In this document: in pieces, positions 34,350 to 43,892 of the stretch
How the letters are laid out: every line of letters starts with the position of its first letter
Position numbering within the stretch: position 1 is the stretch's first letter
Source of the DNA: Megamonas hypermegale
GTDB lineage: Bacteria; Bacillota; Negativicutes; Selenomonadales; Selenomonadaceae
Reading direction: 5' to 3'
NCBI GenBank assembly: GCA_002314325.1
Contig: DCFC01000032.1
Span: forward strand, 1 to 64,000
DNA: 64,000 nucleotides
Translations under genes and position numbers: made by a program
Notes under the pieces: generated by a model
The model's input: only the letters and a program-made list of their open reading frames with translations
The model's database searches: none
Told to the model about the DNA's origin: nothing

Positions 34350-35207
34350 ATGCTGCAATATGATTTTAATGAATCATACACTGATATTTTTGAATTAAAT
34401 TTTGCCCCCTGTTTGTCTTATTTACAAAAAATAACCAGTTTTTCTGAAGAACTGGCAGAATTTCATCGTCATCAGAATGTCGGAGAAATTTTATTTGTAG
34501 AGCATGGCATAAATCACTGTACTATTGATAATAACTCATATCGTTTGAAAAAAGGCGACTTAGTTTTGATTAACAGTGATGTTTTGCACAATACCTTAGA
34601 AGATGATAATAATACGGTAGCTTATATAATAGGTATAAAAAATTTGCAAATAAAAAACATGGAAAAAAATAAATTGGTTGATGCGGAACAAATGCCTGTA
34701 ATTTCTACATTAAAGACTTTTCCTAAAATAGCCTATTGCTTTTCTTTATTTGAGGAGCTTACTTTATTGAATGCAAAACGGAATATAAATACAAGCAGTA
34801 GTAACAATTATATTTTATGTGCATTATTGGCAATTATATATAATATAAATCAAAAAGAAAAAGCATCGCATCAAAAAGATGATTATAATTTAGGTGTGTA
34901 TATTAAGGAATATATTGATGAACATTATCTTGATGAAATTAATTTAAAAAGTATGGCGCAAAATTTGCATATCAGTGAGTATTATCTTTCACATACATTT
35001 AAAAAATATATAGGATATTCACCTATGCAGTATGTTATTCAGCAAAGAATTAAGGAAGCACAGAATTTACTGCTCAGTACAGATTTAACGATTACAGAGA
35101 TTGCTTTTCATTGCGGATATAATAATTCCAATTATTTTCAATCGGTATTCAATAATATTGTAGGAATGCCTCCGGGAAAATATCGAAAATCATGGAAGGG
35201 AATATAA
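34350..35207 (+). CDS. AraC-family transcriptional regulator (cupin sensor)
   Basis: Protein of 285 aa with an N-terminal cupin-like ligand domain (about 25-140, FHRHQNVGEILFVEHG) and a C-terminal AraC double helix-turn-helix (about 180-285). The first helix pair is LKSMAQNLHISEYYLSHTF; the second matches the family signature with IAFHCGYNNSNYF and PGKYRK. Probable activator of the divergent transporter-phosphatase operon in response to a sugar or sugar phosphate. Strong AAGGAGG ribosome site. Its DNA is clearly richer in A+T than the trp region. Confidence 0.92.
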   Translation: MLQYDFNESYTDIFELNFAPCLSYLQKITSFSEELAEFHRHQNVGEILFVEHGINHCTIDNNSYRLKKGDLVLINSDVLHNTLEDDNNTVAYIIGIKNLQIKNMEKNKLVDAEQMPVISTLKTFPKIAYCFSLFEELTLLNAKRNINTSSSNNYILCALLAIIYNINQKEKASHQKDDYNLGVYIKEYIDEHYLDEINLKSMAQNLHISEYYLSHTFKKYIGYSPMQYVIQQRIKEAQNLLLSTDLTITEIAFHCGYNNSNYFQSVFNNIVGMPPGKYRKSWKGI

Positions 35208-35239
35208 AAGCGATATGTAAAGACATATCGCTTATTTTT
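35206..35239. terminator. Bidirectional terminator
   Basis: Stem AAAAGCGATATGT / ACATATCGCTTATTTTT with a 4-nt loop, between the convergent araC-type and lysR-type genes. Confidence 0.88.
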
Positions 35240-36101
35240 GTGCAAAAAATTTTTGGATAAACTCCATAAAGCGGCGTGAAGCCAGGGACATGGTGTTTTT
35301 ATTCTGCCAGGCAAGTGCCACGGGGCGTGTCGGTTTTTCTCGGATGGGGCGTATTTGCAGACCTTTTTCCAAACCGTTCAGGACAAGACCGTACATGGCG
35401 GAAACGCCCAGTCCTTGGCGAACCATAGCTAAAATGGAATAATCATCATATACTTCGTATTCAATCTGCGGTGATAGATGTAGTTTCTGAAAAGCGTTCA
35501 TGATTACGCTGTAGTCACCTTCATCAAGTAGGATAAACGGTTCTTTGGCCAGTTGCGCCAGTGAAATCATTTCGTTTTGCGCAAGGGGATGGTTGGGCGG
35601 CAGTACGGCGAGCATTTCATCCTCATACAGTACTTCGACATCAATTCCGCTGACGGCGTTGCTGTTTACAAAACCGAAATCGACACTGTTTGTCTGAACC
35701 CATTTTTGAATACTCGTATATTCGCCCTGTTTGAGAATAAAGTTGACATTGGGATAGATTTTTTTGAACTGCTTCATTAATTGCGGCAGTATGTTGCGGC
35801 TTACGCTGGTAAATGTCCCTAGGCGGATAATACTGTTTTCCAGCCCCGTGATTTCCTTATGTTTTTGTTCCAGTGCACATTCCGCGCTGTAGATAGCTTC
35901 CAGATACGGCAGAAATTCCTTTCCGTCGGAAGTTAAGGTGATGCCGTCTTTTTTGCGGTCAATTAAGATGACGCCGAGTTCTTTTTCCAGCGATTTTATG
36001 GTCTGACTTACGGCGCTTTGTGAATAGCCGATTTTGCGGGCGACTTTACTGAAACTGGCCAATTCGATAACTTTGCAGAAAATCCCGTAGCGTGATATCA
36101 T
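35232..36101 (-). CDS. LysR-family transcriptional regulator
   Basis: Protein of 289 aa. The N-terminal winged helix-turn-helix (about 1-60) has FSKVARKIGYSQSAVSQTIK and LEKELGVILIDRKK. The C-terminal periplasmic-binding-like effector domain runs from about 88 to 289. It is divergent from azlC, with about 110 nt between; an ATAACTTATGAACTCATTAT stretch there (36118-36137) is a plausible binding site. Likely controls the amino-acid exporter azlCD. Confidence 0.93.
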   Translation of the reverse strand: MISRYGIFCKVIELASFSKVARKIGYSQSAVSQTIKSLEKELGVILIDRKKDGITLTSDGKEFLPYLEAIYSAECALEQKHKEITGLENSIIRLGTFTSVSRNILPQLMKQFKKIYPNVNFILKQGEYTSIQKWVQTNSVDFGFVNSNAVSGIDVEVLYEDEMLAVLPPNHPLAQNEMISLAQLAKEPFILLDEGDYSVIMNAFQKLHLSPQIEYEVYDDYSILAMVRQGLGVSAMYGLVLNGLEKGLQIRPIREKPTRPVALAWQNKNTMSLASRRFMEFIQKFFAQK

Positions 36102-36212
36102 CTAATTCCCCCATTAGTATAACTTATGAACTCATTATAAATATTCGTTTTATTTATGTAAATGGTATTGCTATAATATTATTGAAAAAATAGAAAGAAA
36201 GGAAATACTGTC

Positions 36213-36968
36213 ATGGAAAAAGCGAATTTAAATGGTTTCATCTGTCAGAATTCATCCGTAAACAGGCAGGTTTTTAAAGACGGTATGCGTGATGGTATAC
36301 CGATTGCTCTGGGGTATCTGGCCGTTTCGTTTTCGCTGGGAATTGCGGCTAAAAATGCCGGTCTGTCGGCTTTTCAGGGATTTTTGGCCAGTCTGTTGAC
36401 GAATGCTTCTGCCGGAGAATATGCCGGATTTACGGTAATTGCCACAATGGCTACATATTTGGAAATGTTTCTTGTTATTTTAATTGCCAATTCACGTTAT
36501 TTAATCATGAGCTGTGCACTGAGCCAGCGTATGCATCCTGATACGCCGTGGTATCACCGCCTATTAATTGGTTTTGATATTACGGACGAGTTGTTTGCGA
36601 TAACGATTGCGCGGCCGGGATATCTCAATCCGTTTTATACTTACGGTGCAATGCTCGTTACGATACCGTGCTGGTCAGTCGGTACGGCACTGGGGATTAT
36701 CGCGGGCAATCTGCTGTCCGTGAGTCTGGTCAGCGCTTTCAGCGTGGCGCTGTACGGCATGTTTCTGGCGGTAATCATTCCGCCAGCGCGTAAGAATAAG
36801 ATTATCGGTTTGTTCGTACTGCTCAGTTTCGTTGCAAGCTATATTGCAAATTATGTGCCGTATATTTCGGAGCTGTCCGATGCCACGCGGATAATACTGC
36901 TTACGATTATTCTGGCTTCACTGGCCGCTGTTTTATTTCCGGTAAATCAGGAGGAGCAAAATGACTAA
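36213..36968 (+). CDS. azlC: AzlC-family branched-chain amino acid exporter, large subunit
   Basis: Inner-membrane protein of 251 aa with several hydrophobic helices. After a short polar head comes FKDGMRDGIPIALGYLAVSF, the typical AzlC start, then GLSAFQGFLASLLTNASAGE and RYLIMSCALSQRM near residue 90-115. AzlC and AzlD together export branched-chain amino acids (or resist their analogues). The next gene starts 8 nt before its stop. A TATAAT at 36171-36176 and AAAGGAAA give promoter and ribosome site. Confidence 0.9.
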   Translation: MEKANLNGFICQNSSVNRQVFKDGMRDGIPIALGYLAVSFSLGIAAKNAGLSAFQGFLASLLTNASAGEYAGFTVIATMATYLEMFLVILIANSRYLIMSCALSQRMHPDTPWYHRLLIGFDITDELFAITIARPGYLNPFYTYGAMLVTIPCWSVGTALGIIAGNLLSVSLVSAFSVALYGMFLAVIIPPARKNKIIGLFVLLSFVASYIANYVPYISELSDATRIILLTIILASLAAVLFPVNQEEQND

Positions 36969-37272
36969 CAGTGAAATTTACATTTATATACTGATAATGG
37001 CGGGCGTGAGCATGATGATACGCATTGTGCCGCTTACGTTAATTCAAAAACAGATAAAAAGCCGGTTTATCCAGTCGTTTTTGTATTATGTACCATATAT
37101 TACGCTGGCTGTCATGACTTTCCCGGCGATTGTCAATGCGACGCAAAGCCCTCTTTCCGGTACGCTGGCGCTTTTTGTAGGCATTGTAGCGGCGTGGTTT
37201 GGCGCGAGTCTGTTTCAGGTTGCTGTATCGTGCTGCTGCAGCGTGTTTATTCTGGAATTGTTCATACTGTAA
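36961..37272 (+). CDS. azlD: AzlD-family branched-chain amino acid exporter, small subunit
   Basis: Membrane protein of 103 aa with three to four helices, the usual length of AzlD. It begins with a polar residue run and YIYILIMAGVSMMIRIVPLT, followed by YVPYITLAVMTFPAIV near residue 45. It overlaps azlC by 8 nt, so the partners are translated together. Confidence 0.87.
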   Translation: MTNSEIYIYILIMAGVSMMIRIVPLTLIQKQIKSRFIQSFLYYVPYITLAVMTFPAIVNATQSPLSGTLALFVGIVAAWFGASLFQVAVSCCCSVFILELFIL

Positions 37273-37277
37273 AAAAG

Positions 37278-37320
37278 AAGCTGTAACAAATGGAGTGAAC
37301 TCTTTTGTTACAGCTTTATT
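37278..37320. terminator. Terminator after azlD, near-identical to one at 44945
   Basis: Stem AAGCTGTAACAAA / TTTGTTACAGCTT with the loop TGGAGTGAACTCT, then TATTT. The stem and loop are repeated almost exactly at 44945-44982. It can act in both directions. Confidence 0.88.
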
Positions 37321-37362
37321 TAGGATTATTTTATTTAAGAGCACAGAGCTCTTAGAGGATTT

Positions 37363-38763
37363 TTATAAACCGATTTTTCTTAATGGTTTACCGTCCATAA
37401 GATTTTTTTCAATAGTTTCCAGCGATATGCCTTTTGTTTCTGGAATTAAACGGATTGTGATTATAATAAATAAGATGTTTAATGCGGCGTATAACCAGAA
37501 AGTACCGGCAGCACCTAACGTATTAACCAAAGTTAAAAATGTTGCGCCTAAGATAGTGCTGCTTATCCAGCAGGTAGCAGTGGAGCAGGCAATGCCGAAT
37601 TCCCTGCTTTTTAAGGGCTGTATTTCTGCACAGAGTGTCCAGCATACAGGAGCGGCGCTCATGGCATAACCTATGATGCAGATAAATATGATAGCAACGG
37701 CAGTAGCAGGTACCCAGGCATAAGATAAGTTGTTAACTATGCAGTACATGCAGATACCTATTATAATCATGCTTAAAGCTACAATACTGAACCCTATTTT
37801 TAAGATGTATTTACGACCCCATTTATCTACAAAACGCATAGCTATAATGGTAGCAAATAAGTTTACAGCACCGCACAAAACGGTAAATATCATCTGGTCC
37901 AGAGATGAAGAAAATCCAGCTAGACCAAAAACGGTAGGAGCATAATAAAATATAATATTCATACCAGTAAACTGCTGCATGAGCATTATGAGCATTCCTA
38001 AAAATACGGCGCGACGGACATTCTTATTGGATTTAAAGAGACTCCAACCGGCCTGTTTTATAGTTAAAGCGCCCCGTATTTCATTTAATTCATTTGTTAC
38101 TTCGTTGGCTGTTTCGCGCAGATTGTATAAAATTTGTTCAGCTTGTTGAAAATCACCTTTAGCGGCAAGCCAGCGAGGACTTTCCGGCAGACGCAGAACT
38201 AAAGCGATAAGAATAAATGCGGGAATACTTACAATTCCTAACATGGTGCGCCAGTCGGCATCAAAGCTGAAATACGTGTCTGACAGATAGGCAAGCAATA
38301 TGCCGAATGTACACATAAGCTGATACATAGCGATTAATCGGCCGCGTGTTTTCTTTTCGGACATTTCAGCTAAATATAAAGGACCGGTATACGAGGTTAT
38401 GCCGATAGAAAAACCTAAAATTAATCGACATAGAATTAATATATTGACATTTGGTGAAAAAGCGCAGCCTAATGAACCGATACAGAATAATACAGCTCCC
38501 CAGAACAGAGATTTTTTACGGCCGAGCAGTACGGAAATTTTATTTGTGGCTATTGCACCAATGGCGGCTCCGAGCATCATAGCACTTACAACCCATTCCT
38601 GAAGATTACTGTCGAGCTGTAAGTCCTGGGCTACGAAAGGCAGTGCTCCGCCCATGACGCCGCAGTCCAAACCGAACAGTAAACCTGCCATTGCACCGGC
38701 AATTGCCACATATTTTTTGTGTGATTGGACAACGTCTTGATTGATTTTTAAATTGTTTTCCAT
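37363..38763 (-). CDS. Sugar:H+ symporter, GalP/AraE type
   Basis: Sugar porter family MFS protein of 466 aa with twelve helices. Motifs match E. coli GalP closely: AGLLFGLDCGVMGGALPF in helix 1, QEWVVSAMMLGAAIGA, LGRKKSLFWGAVLF, YTGPLYLAEMSEKKTRG, LPESPRWLAAKGDF, VMQQFTGMN-like text (LMQQFTGMNIIFYYAPTVF), RWGRK-like DKWGRKYIL and the C-terminal PETKGISLETIEKNLMDG. The substrate is most likely galactose or a related hexose or pentose; the aldose epimerase at 43.9 kb fits this. Divided from the DUF5107 gene by a terminator, so separately transcribed. Confidence 0.9.
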   Translation of the reverse strand: MENNLKINQDVVQSHKKYVAIAGAMAGLLFGLDCGVMGGALPFVAQDLQLDSNLQEWVVSAMMLGAAIGAIATNKISVLLGRKKSLFWGAVLFCIGSLGCAFSPNVNILILCRLILGFSIGITSYTGPLYLAEMSEKKTRGRLIAMYQLMCTFGILLAYLSDTYFSFDADWRTMLGIVSIPAFILIALVLRLPESPRWLAAKGDFQQAEQILYNLRETANEVTNELNEIRGALTIKQAGWSLFKSNKNVRRAVFLGMLIMLMQQFTGMNIIFYYAPTVFGLAGFSSSLDQMIFTVLCGAVNLFATIIAMRFVDKWGRKYILKIGFSIVALSMIIIGICMYCIVNNLSYAWVPATAVAIIFICIIGYAMSAAPVCWTLCAEIQPLKSREFGIACSTATCWISSTILGATFLTLVNTLGAAGTFWLYAALNILFIIITIRLIPETKGISLETIEKNLMDGKPLRKIGL

Positions 38764-38835
38764 ATAAATTCCTCTTCTCTTATCATTTATTCATATAGAA
38801 ATAATAAATACTACAGCAAAAACAAGATATTTATT

Positions 38836-38870
38836 TTCGGTGCGGGAGAATTGCTCCTGCACCGATTTAT
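38836..38870 (-). terminator. Terminator after the DUF5107-TPR gene
   Basis: On the minus strand CGGTGCAGGAG / CTCCCGCACCG around a 6-nt loop, followed by AAAATAAAT; on the plus strand it is followed by ATTTATT. It lies in the short gap before the sugar symporter gene. Confidence 0.72.
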
Positions 38871-38877
38871 TAATTTG

Positions 38878-41800
38878 TCAGCAGAATTTTAAGTGAGCCA
38901 GTGCACCCTGATAATCATCTTGTTTGGAAAGAATATCCTGTAAGAGGCGGTTTGCTTCTGTAGTTTTCTTTATACCGATACTGCCGAGAGCGCGCAGATA
39001 ATTGCAGTATTGTGTATTGCGTAGTTTGATATCATCCTGGAATACTTCAATTTCTGGCAGGGATACAGCAAAGAAATCATATTCCACATTGTCAAACAAA
39101 TGTTTTTCACCGAAAATAATTAATTGATGATAAGATTTTAAAGCACCTGCCATATTGCCTAATTTTTCGTTAGCCAAGCCTTGATAGAAGATATAATCAG
39201 ACGGTTGGTCATTGTAATAGAGTACACTGCTAGGTTGAGTATCGCCTAATGTTGCCAGCTGCCAGTATTCTTTGGCTTTATCAATTTCATTTAACATATC
39301 ATAAGCAATGCCGAGATAATAATATGCTTCATTATCTTTTACATTCGGTAATTTGCCTTCACCAAGATTTTTCGGATAACTTAATGTTGCCAATAAATTA
39401 TCAATAGCTTTCTGTGGCTTATTGTCTTTTAAATCCTGAATTGCCAGCTGGATTAAAGCGTAACGGTATTGAGTACTTACTTTGCCTTCACCGCCTTCCC
39501 ACGGATGGAAACGATGTGTTTTTAGAGCGGCAAGGGCTTCTGTGTAATGGCCTGTGCAATTCAGCAGTGTTATATAGCGCAGATACAAATCATCACGTTG
39601 TTTGGTAATTTCTAAATGCTGCTGCATTATGGAAAGACGTTGTTCTTTGCTGATATGGGCTTTAGCAGCTAGCTGATCAAATTCCAACCATAAGCGCGGA
39701 TAGCTGCTGTCGAGGTTGCAGGCTTTTTGCATCATTTCTAAAGCTTTAGCAGTATCATGCTGTTTATTATAGTAAGCTATGGCCAGATTTCTGTAAGCTA
39801 CTGCTAAGTCAGATTTTATTTCGATAGATTTTTCCCAATGGAAAACGGCTTCCCGATATTGTTTTTTATCATAGAGCAGATTGCCTAAATAATAATGGGC
39901 CATAGGCATATTGTGAGAAGAGCGGATGGCGTTCTGCAAAATGGTGATTTCTTCCAAACGGTTAGGGAAACAGTAGTCAGGGCAGAGTGTTTCCGCTTTT
40001 TCATAATATTTATCAGCTTTTGTTGTTTGGCCGATTTTATTGTATATATATCCTTGATAATAGGAACATAATGGATTTTTATCTGGACAGTGTTTTAAAA
40101 TAGTAAGCGCATCGTCGAATAAACCTGCTTTCATGTAATCAAGTGATAATTCAAGGTAATTATGAGCAAATTGACGCATTTTTTCTTTCCATGCAGTAAA
40201 ATCATTTATGTTTAAAGCCTGTTCATACAAACAACCCATGTATAATGGGTCGATATCCATACTTTCCTGCAGTAATTTTGTGTTGTCAATATTCAATAAT
40301 CGCTGCAGAGCCAGTTTTAAGGTACGGGCTTTCATATCGTGCCAGTTTCTAATCAGAGATTTATTTATAAAATCCAAAGCTTCGTTATAATTACCTTTTC
40401 TTGCGGCAAGACAAGCCAGCCAGTAAAAACCGGTATTTTGCATTTCAGCACTCCAGGTTGCTTTATAAAAAGCATCAAATGCTTTATCATCCTGCTCGGT
40501 AGCTTCGAGAGCAAGACCTAAATTAAAATAACATTCACCGTAATAAGGATTTGGATTTTTCCATGTTTGTTTTTCTATGGCCGTTTCGAAATATTTGATG
40601 CTGTCTTTAATACGTCCGCGTTTGAAAAGCAGTAGGCCGTAAGCATTGTTCAGACGAATATCCTTACTGTCGCGGCGCAGTCCTTCTTCATAGTAATCAG
40701 CCGGTTCAAACGTTGCATGGCGATACTGTTCTAAATGAGTGCCGGCAAGATATAAATCTTCCAGTGATTTCATTTCCTGCGGTTTTTTCATGTACTCAGC
40801 CGGTTGAGGAATTGGCTTTAATTCTGATTTGTATACGTTGTAATTAACAAGTGTTCTGCCATTATGTTTTACAAATACTTTGCAGTCAGTTAAATCGTCT
40901 TGTGCTGTAAACTCAGCCATAAAACATGTTTTTGGCGACAAATCGGCTGTAGTCTTGTAGATAGTTGTATCTTTGGCTATGACTTGGATGTCTGTATCAG
41001 TGTAAGTACCTGTAGCATAGACTTTTAAAGTAAATTTATTTTGATTGTCTTTTGTAATGCTGAGCATAGCATCTTTTGTAGCGTTGCCTACTCTGCCAAC
41101 TTGTTTATACGGCATGAAATACTGTACGAATGTTTTTTCTTCATGTGGTTTGAGCCAAGTAAAATCAGGTTGATTGTCGGTATAAACACCGGTCATAAGT
41201 TCGATGTATGGACCGTCTTCATCTGTTAAGTTATTATCCCATGTTTTGCCGAAATCACTGTTGCCCCAAGTCCACTGTTTTTTACCGGGAGAGATATGGT
41301 GGTCAGCAACATGAAGTAAACCAGCCTGTAGTTTTTCATCATAATTACCGATGAAATTGAAATTGGAATGGGCTGCCATATAAGAAGTAGGAACTTTAAT
41401 ATTTTTGTAGCGGGAAATATCTACTCCGGCAGAATAATCTGCTTTATAATATTCGCCAGTGGCAATTGGAAATGTAGATACAGCTCTTTTTCCATGGTCC
41501 ATGACGGCATTTACATCTGGAGGAAAGACAGAATAGGTATTATCATTCACTGGGACAGCAGGATTTGCCCACCATAAAAATGTTTGCGGTGTATCCGTAT
41601 GATTGTACAGTTGACCTTTAATTTCAATATATGCTTTATCTGGATATAAAGAAATTTGTGCCATACCTTTAGTGCCGTACATTTTATCAATTTCGCTTAC
41701 ATAAACACTACAGGAACCGTCTGGATTTTCACTGATGTTATAATCAACTGGTGAATAAGTGGATGGACGGTGATGTTGCGGCCAGTTAAATTCAATACCG

Positions 41801-42147
41801 CCGGAAATCCACGGACCAGTAAGACCGACTAAAGCCGGTTTTATCACATGATTGTAATAAACAAAATCATAGCCGTTTGTTTTATCATAAGCACGCTGAA
41901 TGCGTCCGCCGAGTTCTGGCAGTACCATAACTTTTAAATATTCATTTTCTAAAAATATCGCTTTATAGGATACATTTTCTTTTATATCGGAAATTTTTTC
42001 GGTAACAGGCAGAGGATACACTTTTCCTGTACTGCCTTGATATGCTCTTTTTTCAATAAATAATGGATTTTTTTCTGGATTATATACTTTGTATGTAGGA
42101 ATGATTAAATCTTCCTGCCATACCTTAACTTTATCAATAGTTGCCAA
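38878..42147 (-). CDS. DUF5107 / tetratricopeptide-repeat protein
   Basis: Large protein of 1089 aa without a signal peptide. The N-terminal part (about 35-345) is a DUF5107 domain with a galactose-mutarotase-like beta-sandwich. It includes LENEYLKVMVLPELGGRIQR near residue 65, GGIEFNWPQHHRP near 115 and QWTWGNSDFGKTWDNNLT near 290. From about 495 to the end there are many TPR-type helix pairs (for example AYGLLLFKRGRIKDSIKYFE, NLAIAYYNKQHDTAKALEMM). Such proteins sit in sugar-use clusters; an enzyme acting on a carbohydrate is likely, but the reaction is not known to me. Divergent from an AraC regulator, probably its controller. Confidence 0.85.
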   Translation of the reverse strand: MATIDKVKVWQEDLIIPTYKVYNPEKNPLFIEKRAYQGSTGKVYPLPVTEKISDIKENVSYKAIFLENEYLKVMVLPELGGRIQRAYDKTNGYDFVYYNHVIKPALVGLTGPWISGGIEFNWPQHHRPSTYSPVDYNISENPDGSCSVYVSEIDKMYGTKGMAQISLYPDKAYIEIKGQLYNHTDTPQTFLWWANPAVPVNDNTYSVFPPDVNAVMDHGKRAVSTFPIATGEYYKADYSAGVDISRYKNIKVPTSYMAAHSNFNFIGNYDEKLQAGLLHVADHHISPGKKQWTWGNSDFGKTWDNNLTDEDGPYIELMTGVYTDNQPDFTWLKPHEEKTFVQYFMPYKQVGRVGNATKDAMLSITKDNQNKFTLKVYATGTYTDTDIQVIAKDTTIYKTTADLSPKTCFMAEFTAQDDLTDCKVFVKHNGRTLVNYNVYKSELKPIPQPAEYMKKPQEMKSLEDLYLAGTHLEQYRHATFEPADYYEEGLRRDSKDIRLNNAYGLLLFKRGRIKDSIKYFETAIEKQTWKNPNPYYGECYFNLGLALEATEQDDKAFDAFYKATWSAEMQNTGFYWLACLAARKGNYNEALDFINKSLIRNWHDMKARTLKLALQRLLNIDNTKLLQESMDIDPLYMGCLYEQALNINDFTAWKEKMRQFAHNYLELSLDYMKAGLFDDALTILKHCPDKNPLCSYYQGYIYNKIGQTTKADKYYEKAETLCPDYCFPNRLEEITILQNAIRSSHNMPMAHYYLGNLLYDKKQYREAVFHWEKSIEIKSDLAVAYRNLAIAYYNKQHDTAKALEMMQKACNLDSSYPRLWLEFDQLAAKAHISKEQRLSIMQQHLEITKQRDDLYLRYITLLNCTGHYTEALAALKTHRFHPWEGGEGKVSTQYRYALIQLAIQDLKDNKPQKAIDNLLATLSYPKNLGEGKLPNVKDNEAYYYLGIAYDMLNEIDKAKEYWQLATLGDTQPSSVLYYNDQPSDYIFYQGLANEKLGNMAGALKSYHQLIIFGEKHLFDNVEYDFFAVSLPEIEVFQDDIKLRNTQYCNYLRALGSIGIKKTTEANRLLQDILSKQDDYQGALAHLKFC

Positions 42148-42271
42148 ATTAATCTACTCCTTTTGGTTTTTCTTAATCTCTATTAAGATTTTATAATAGA
42201 ATAAAAATAAATAAAATATCTAATCTAATATAAAGATGGACAATATTCCAAATATGTGGTAAGTTTTTTAT

Positions 42272-43150
42272 ATGGAACAGATAATTGATAATAAAAAGAG
42301 AGATGGCTTTAAAGGTGAACGTTTGATAGTTTTGCCTATTGAAGTCTTTCAGGATTATGTAAACCATCCGCAGGTAAAGAGAATGTATTTGACAGATATT
42401 GGATATTTCCCTAAAGCTGAGCACCATTATCGAGAACGAAAAGAAGGAGTTGACCAATATATTTTTTTCTATTGTACAGAGGGTAAAGGCGTAATATCTG
42501 TAGATAATAAAGAATACATTTTACAGAAAAATGAAGCTTTTTGCATTCCGAGAAACAAGGGACATTTTTATTATGCTTGCGATGAAAACCCGTGGAGTAT
42601 TTTGTGGGTGCATATTAAAGGCGAAGATACGAAGTATTTTCCTTTGGATGAATGCCGTATTATACATTTTTCAACAGAAGCATCTATTAACCGCATGTTT
42701 TTTCTGTTTGATTTGTTATTTAGGGTATTGGATGTATCGTATTATAGTTTGGGCAATTTTATTTATATTTCTCAGGTATTAAATTTGATTATGGGAGAAA
42801 CGTATTGCCGTGAAAAGCCAAAGAGTGTATCTAGTGAAAATCGCCAAGTAACATATATTGTTCGTTTTATGTATAAGAATTTAGATAAAAATTTGACGTT
42901 GAAACAGATATTGGATGAGTTTAAATGCTCAAAAAGCCATTTAAATGATATATTTCAAAAGGCAACGCAACATTCACCGATGGATTTTTATATTAATTTA
43001 AAGGTGCAGGAAGCATGTAAACTGCTTCGTTCTACAGATTTATTGATATATGAAGTGGCTGAAAGACTCGGATATAAGGACCAGTATTATTTTTCGCGTA
43101 CTTTCAAAAAAATAACAGGCATGTCACCGTCCGATTATAGAAATAAATAG
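42272..43150 (+). CDS. AraC-family transcriptional regulator
   Basis: Protein of 292 aa: N-terminal cupin-like sensor (about 60-130, with YIFFYCTEGKGVISVDNKE and PWSILWVHIKGED) and C-terminal AraC DNA-binding domain (about 195-290). The recognition helices lie in LTLKQILDEFKCSKSHLNDI and the signature VAERLGYKDQYYFSRTFKK. It is divergent from the DUF5107-TPR gene and precedes a HAD phosphatase and an epimerase gene, so it probably controls a carbohydrate unit. No good Shine-Dalgarno is visible (AAGTTTTTTAT before the ATG). Confidence 0.9.
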   Translation: MEQIIDNKKRDGFKGERLIVLPIEVFQDYVNHPQVKRMYLTDIGYFPKAEHHYRERKEGVDQYIFFYCTEGKGVISVDNKEYILQKNEAFCIPRNKGHFYYACDENPWSILWVHIKGEDTKYFPLDECRIIHFSTEASINRMFFLFDLLFRVLDVSYYSLGNFIYISQVLNLIMGETYCREKPKSVSSENRQVTYIVRFMYKNLDKNLTLKQILDEFKCSKSHLNDIFQKATQHSPMDFYINLKVQEACKLLRSTDLLIYEVAERLGYKDQYYFSRTFKKITGMSPSDYRNK

Positions 43151-43236
43151 TCCATTAAATAGGAAAATGATACATTCATTTTTAATATAAAACAGAGATA
43201 TCATAGAATAAAATAATTTTAATGAGAAGTGATTTT

Positions 43237-43881
43237 ATGATAAAAGCTGTTTTATTTGATTTTGACGGAACCATTGGTGATACATTACCGTTAGTGGTGA
43301 AGGCAATACAACAGGCTACAGAACCTTTTTTGCGGCGGACTTTATCGTACGATGAAATAGCTGAAACGTTTGGTCCGTCCGAAGAGGGAAGTATTTTAAA
43401 GTTGGTGCCGAAGCATTATGATGAAGCATGTAAATTGTTTTACCAGTATTATATTGCGGAACATGAGATGTGTGCTACTCCGTATAAAGGTATTATTGAA
43501 CTGATAGAAATGTTAAAGAAATATAATGTTTTAGTCGGTTTAGTAACAGGAAAAAGCAGAAAAACAACGGATATTTCATTGAAAAAATACAATATGACAG
43601 ATATTTTTGATATTGTTAAGACGGGATCATTGCAAAAATCTGTAAAGGATGAATGTATAAAGCAGATTTTACAGAAATGTTCATTACAGTCGCAGGAGCT
43701 GATTTATATAGGTGATATGCCGAGTGATATTGACAGCGCCCGAAAAATAGATGTAAAAATTGTTTCCGTACTGTATGCCACTCTACAAAATGAGGTTGCT
43801 ATAAAAGCAAAAAAGCCTGATAAAATATGTTATTCAGTAGAAGAATTAACAGATTATTTGAAAATACAAATAAAGAAGTAG
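43237..43881 (+). CDS. HAD-family phosphatase (phosphoglycolate phosphatase/beta-PGM type)
   Basis: Protein of 214 aa from ATG 43237, preceded by GAGAAGTGAT; the longer frame from 43222 adds five residues containing that site. Motif I DFDGTIGDTLP carries the two catalytic aspartates, an alpha-helical cap follows, motif II is VTGKS near residue 105, and motif III/IV is YIGDMPSDIDSA near 160. Subfamily I HAD enzymes act on small sugar phosphates or phosphoglycolate. The epimerase gene follows 12 nt later. Confidence 0.86.
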   Translation: MIKAVLFDFDGTIGDTLPLVVKAIQQATEPFLRRTLSYDEIAETFGPSEEGSILKLVPKHYDEACKLFYQYYIAEHEMCATPYKGIIELIEMLKKYNVLVGLVTGKSRKTTDISLKKYNMTDIFDIVKTGSLQKSVKDECIKQILQKCSLQSQELIYIGDMPSDIDSARKIDVKIVSVLYATLQNEVAIKAKKPDKICYSVEELTDYLKIQIKK

Positions 43882-43892
43882 AGGTATATAGT

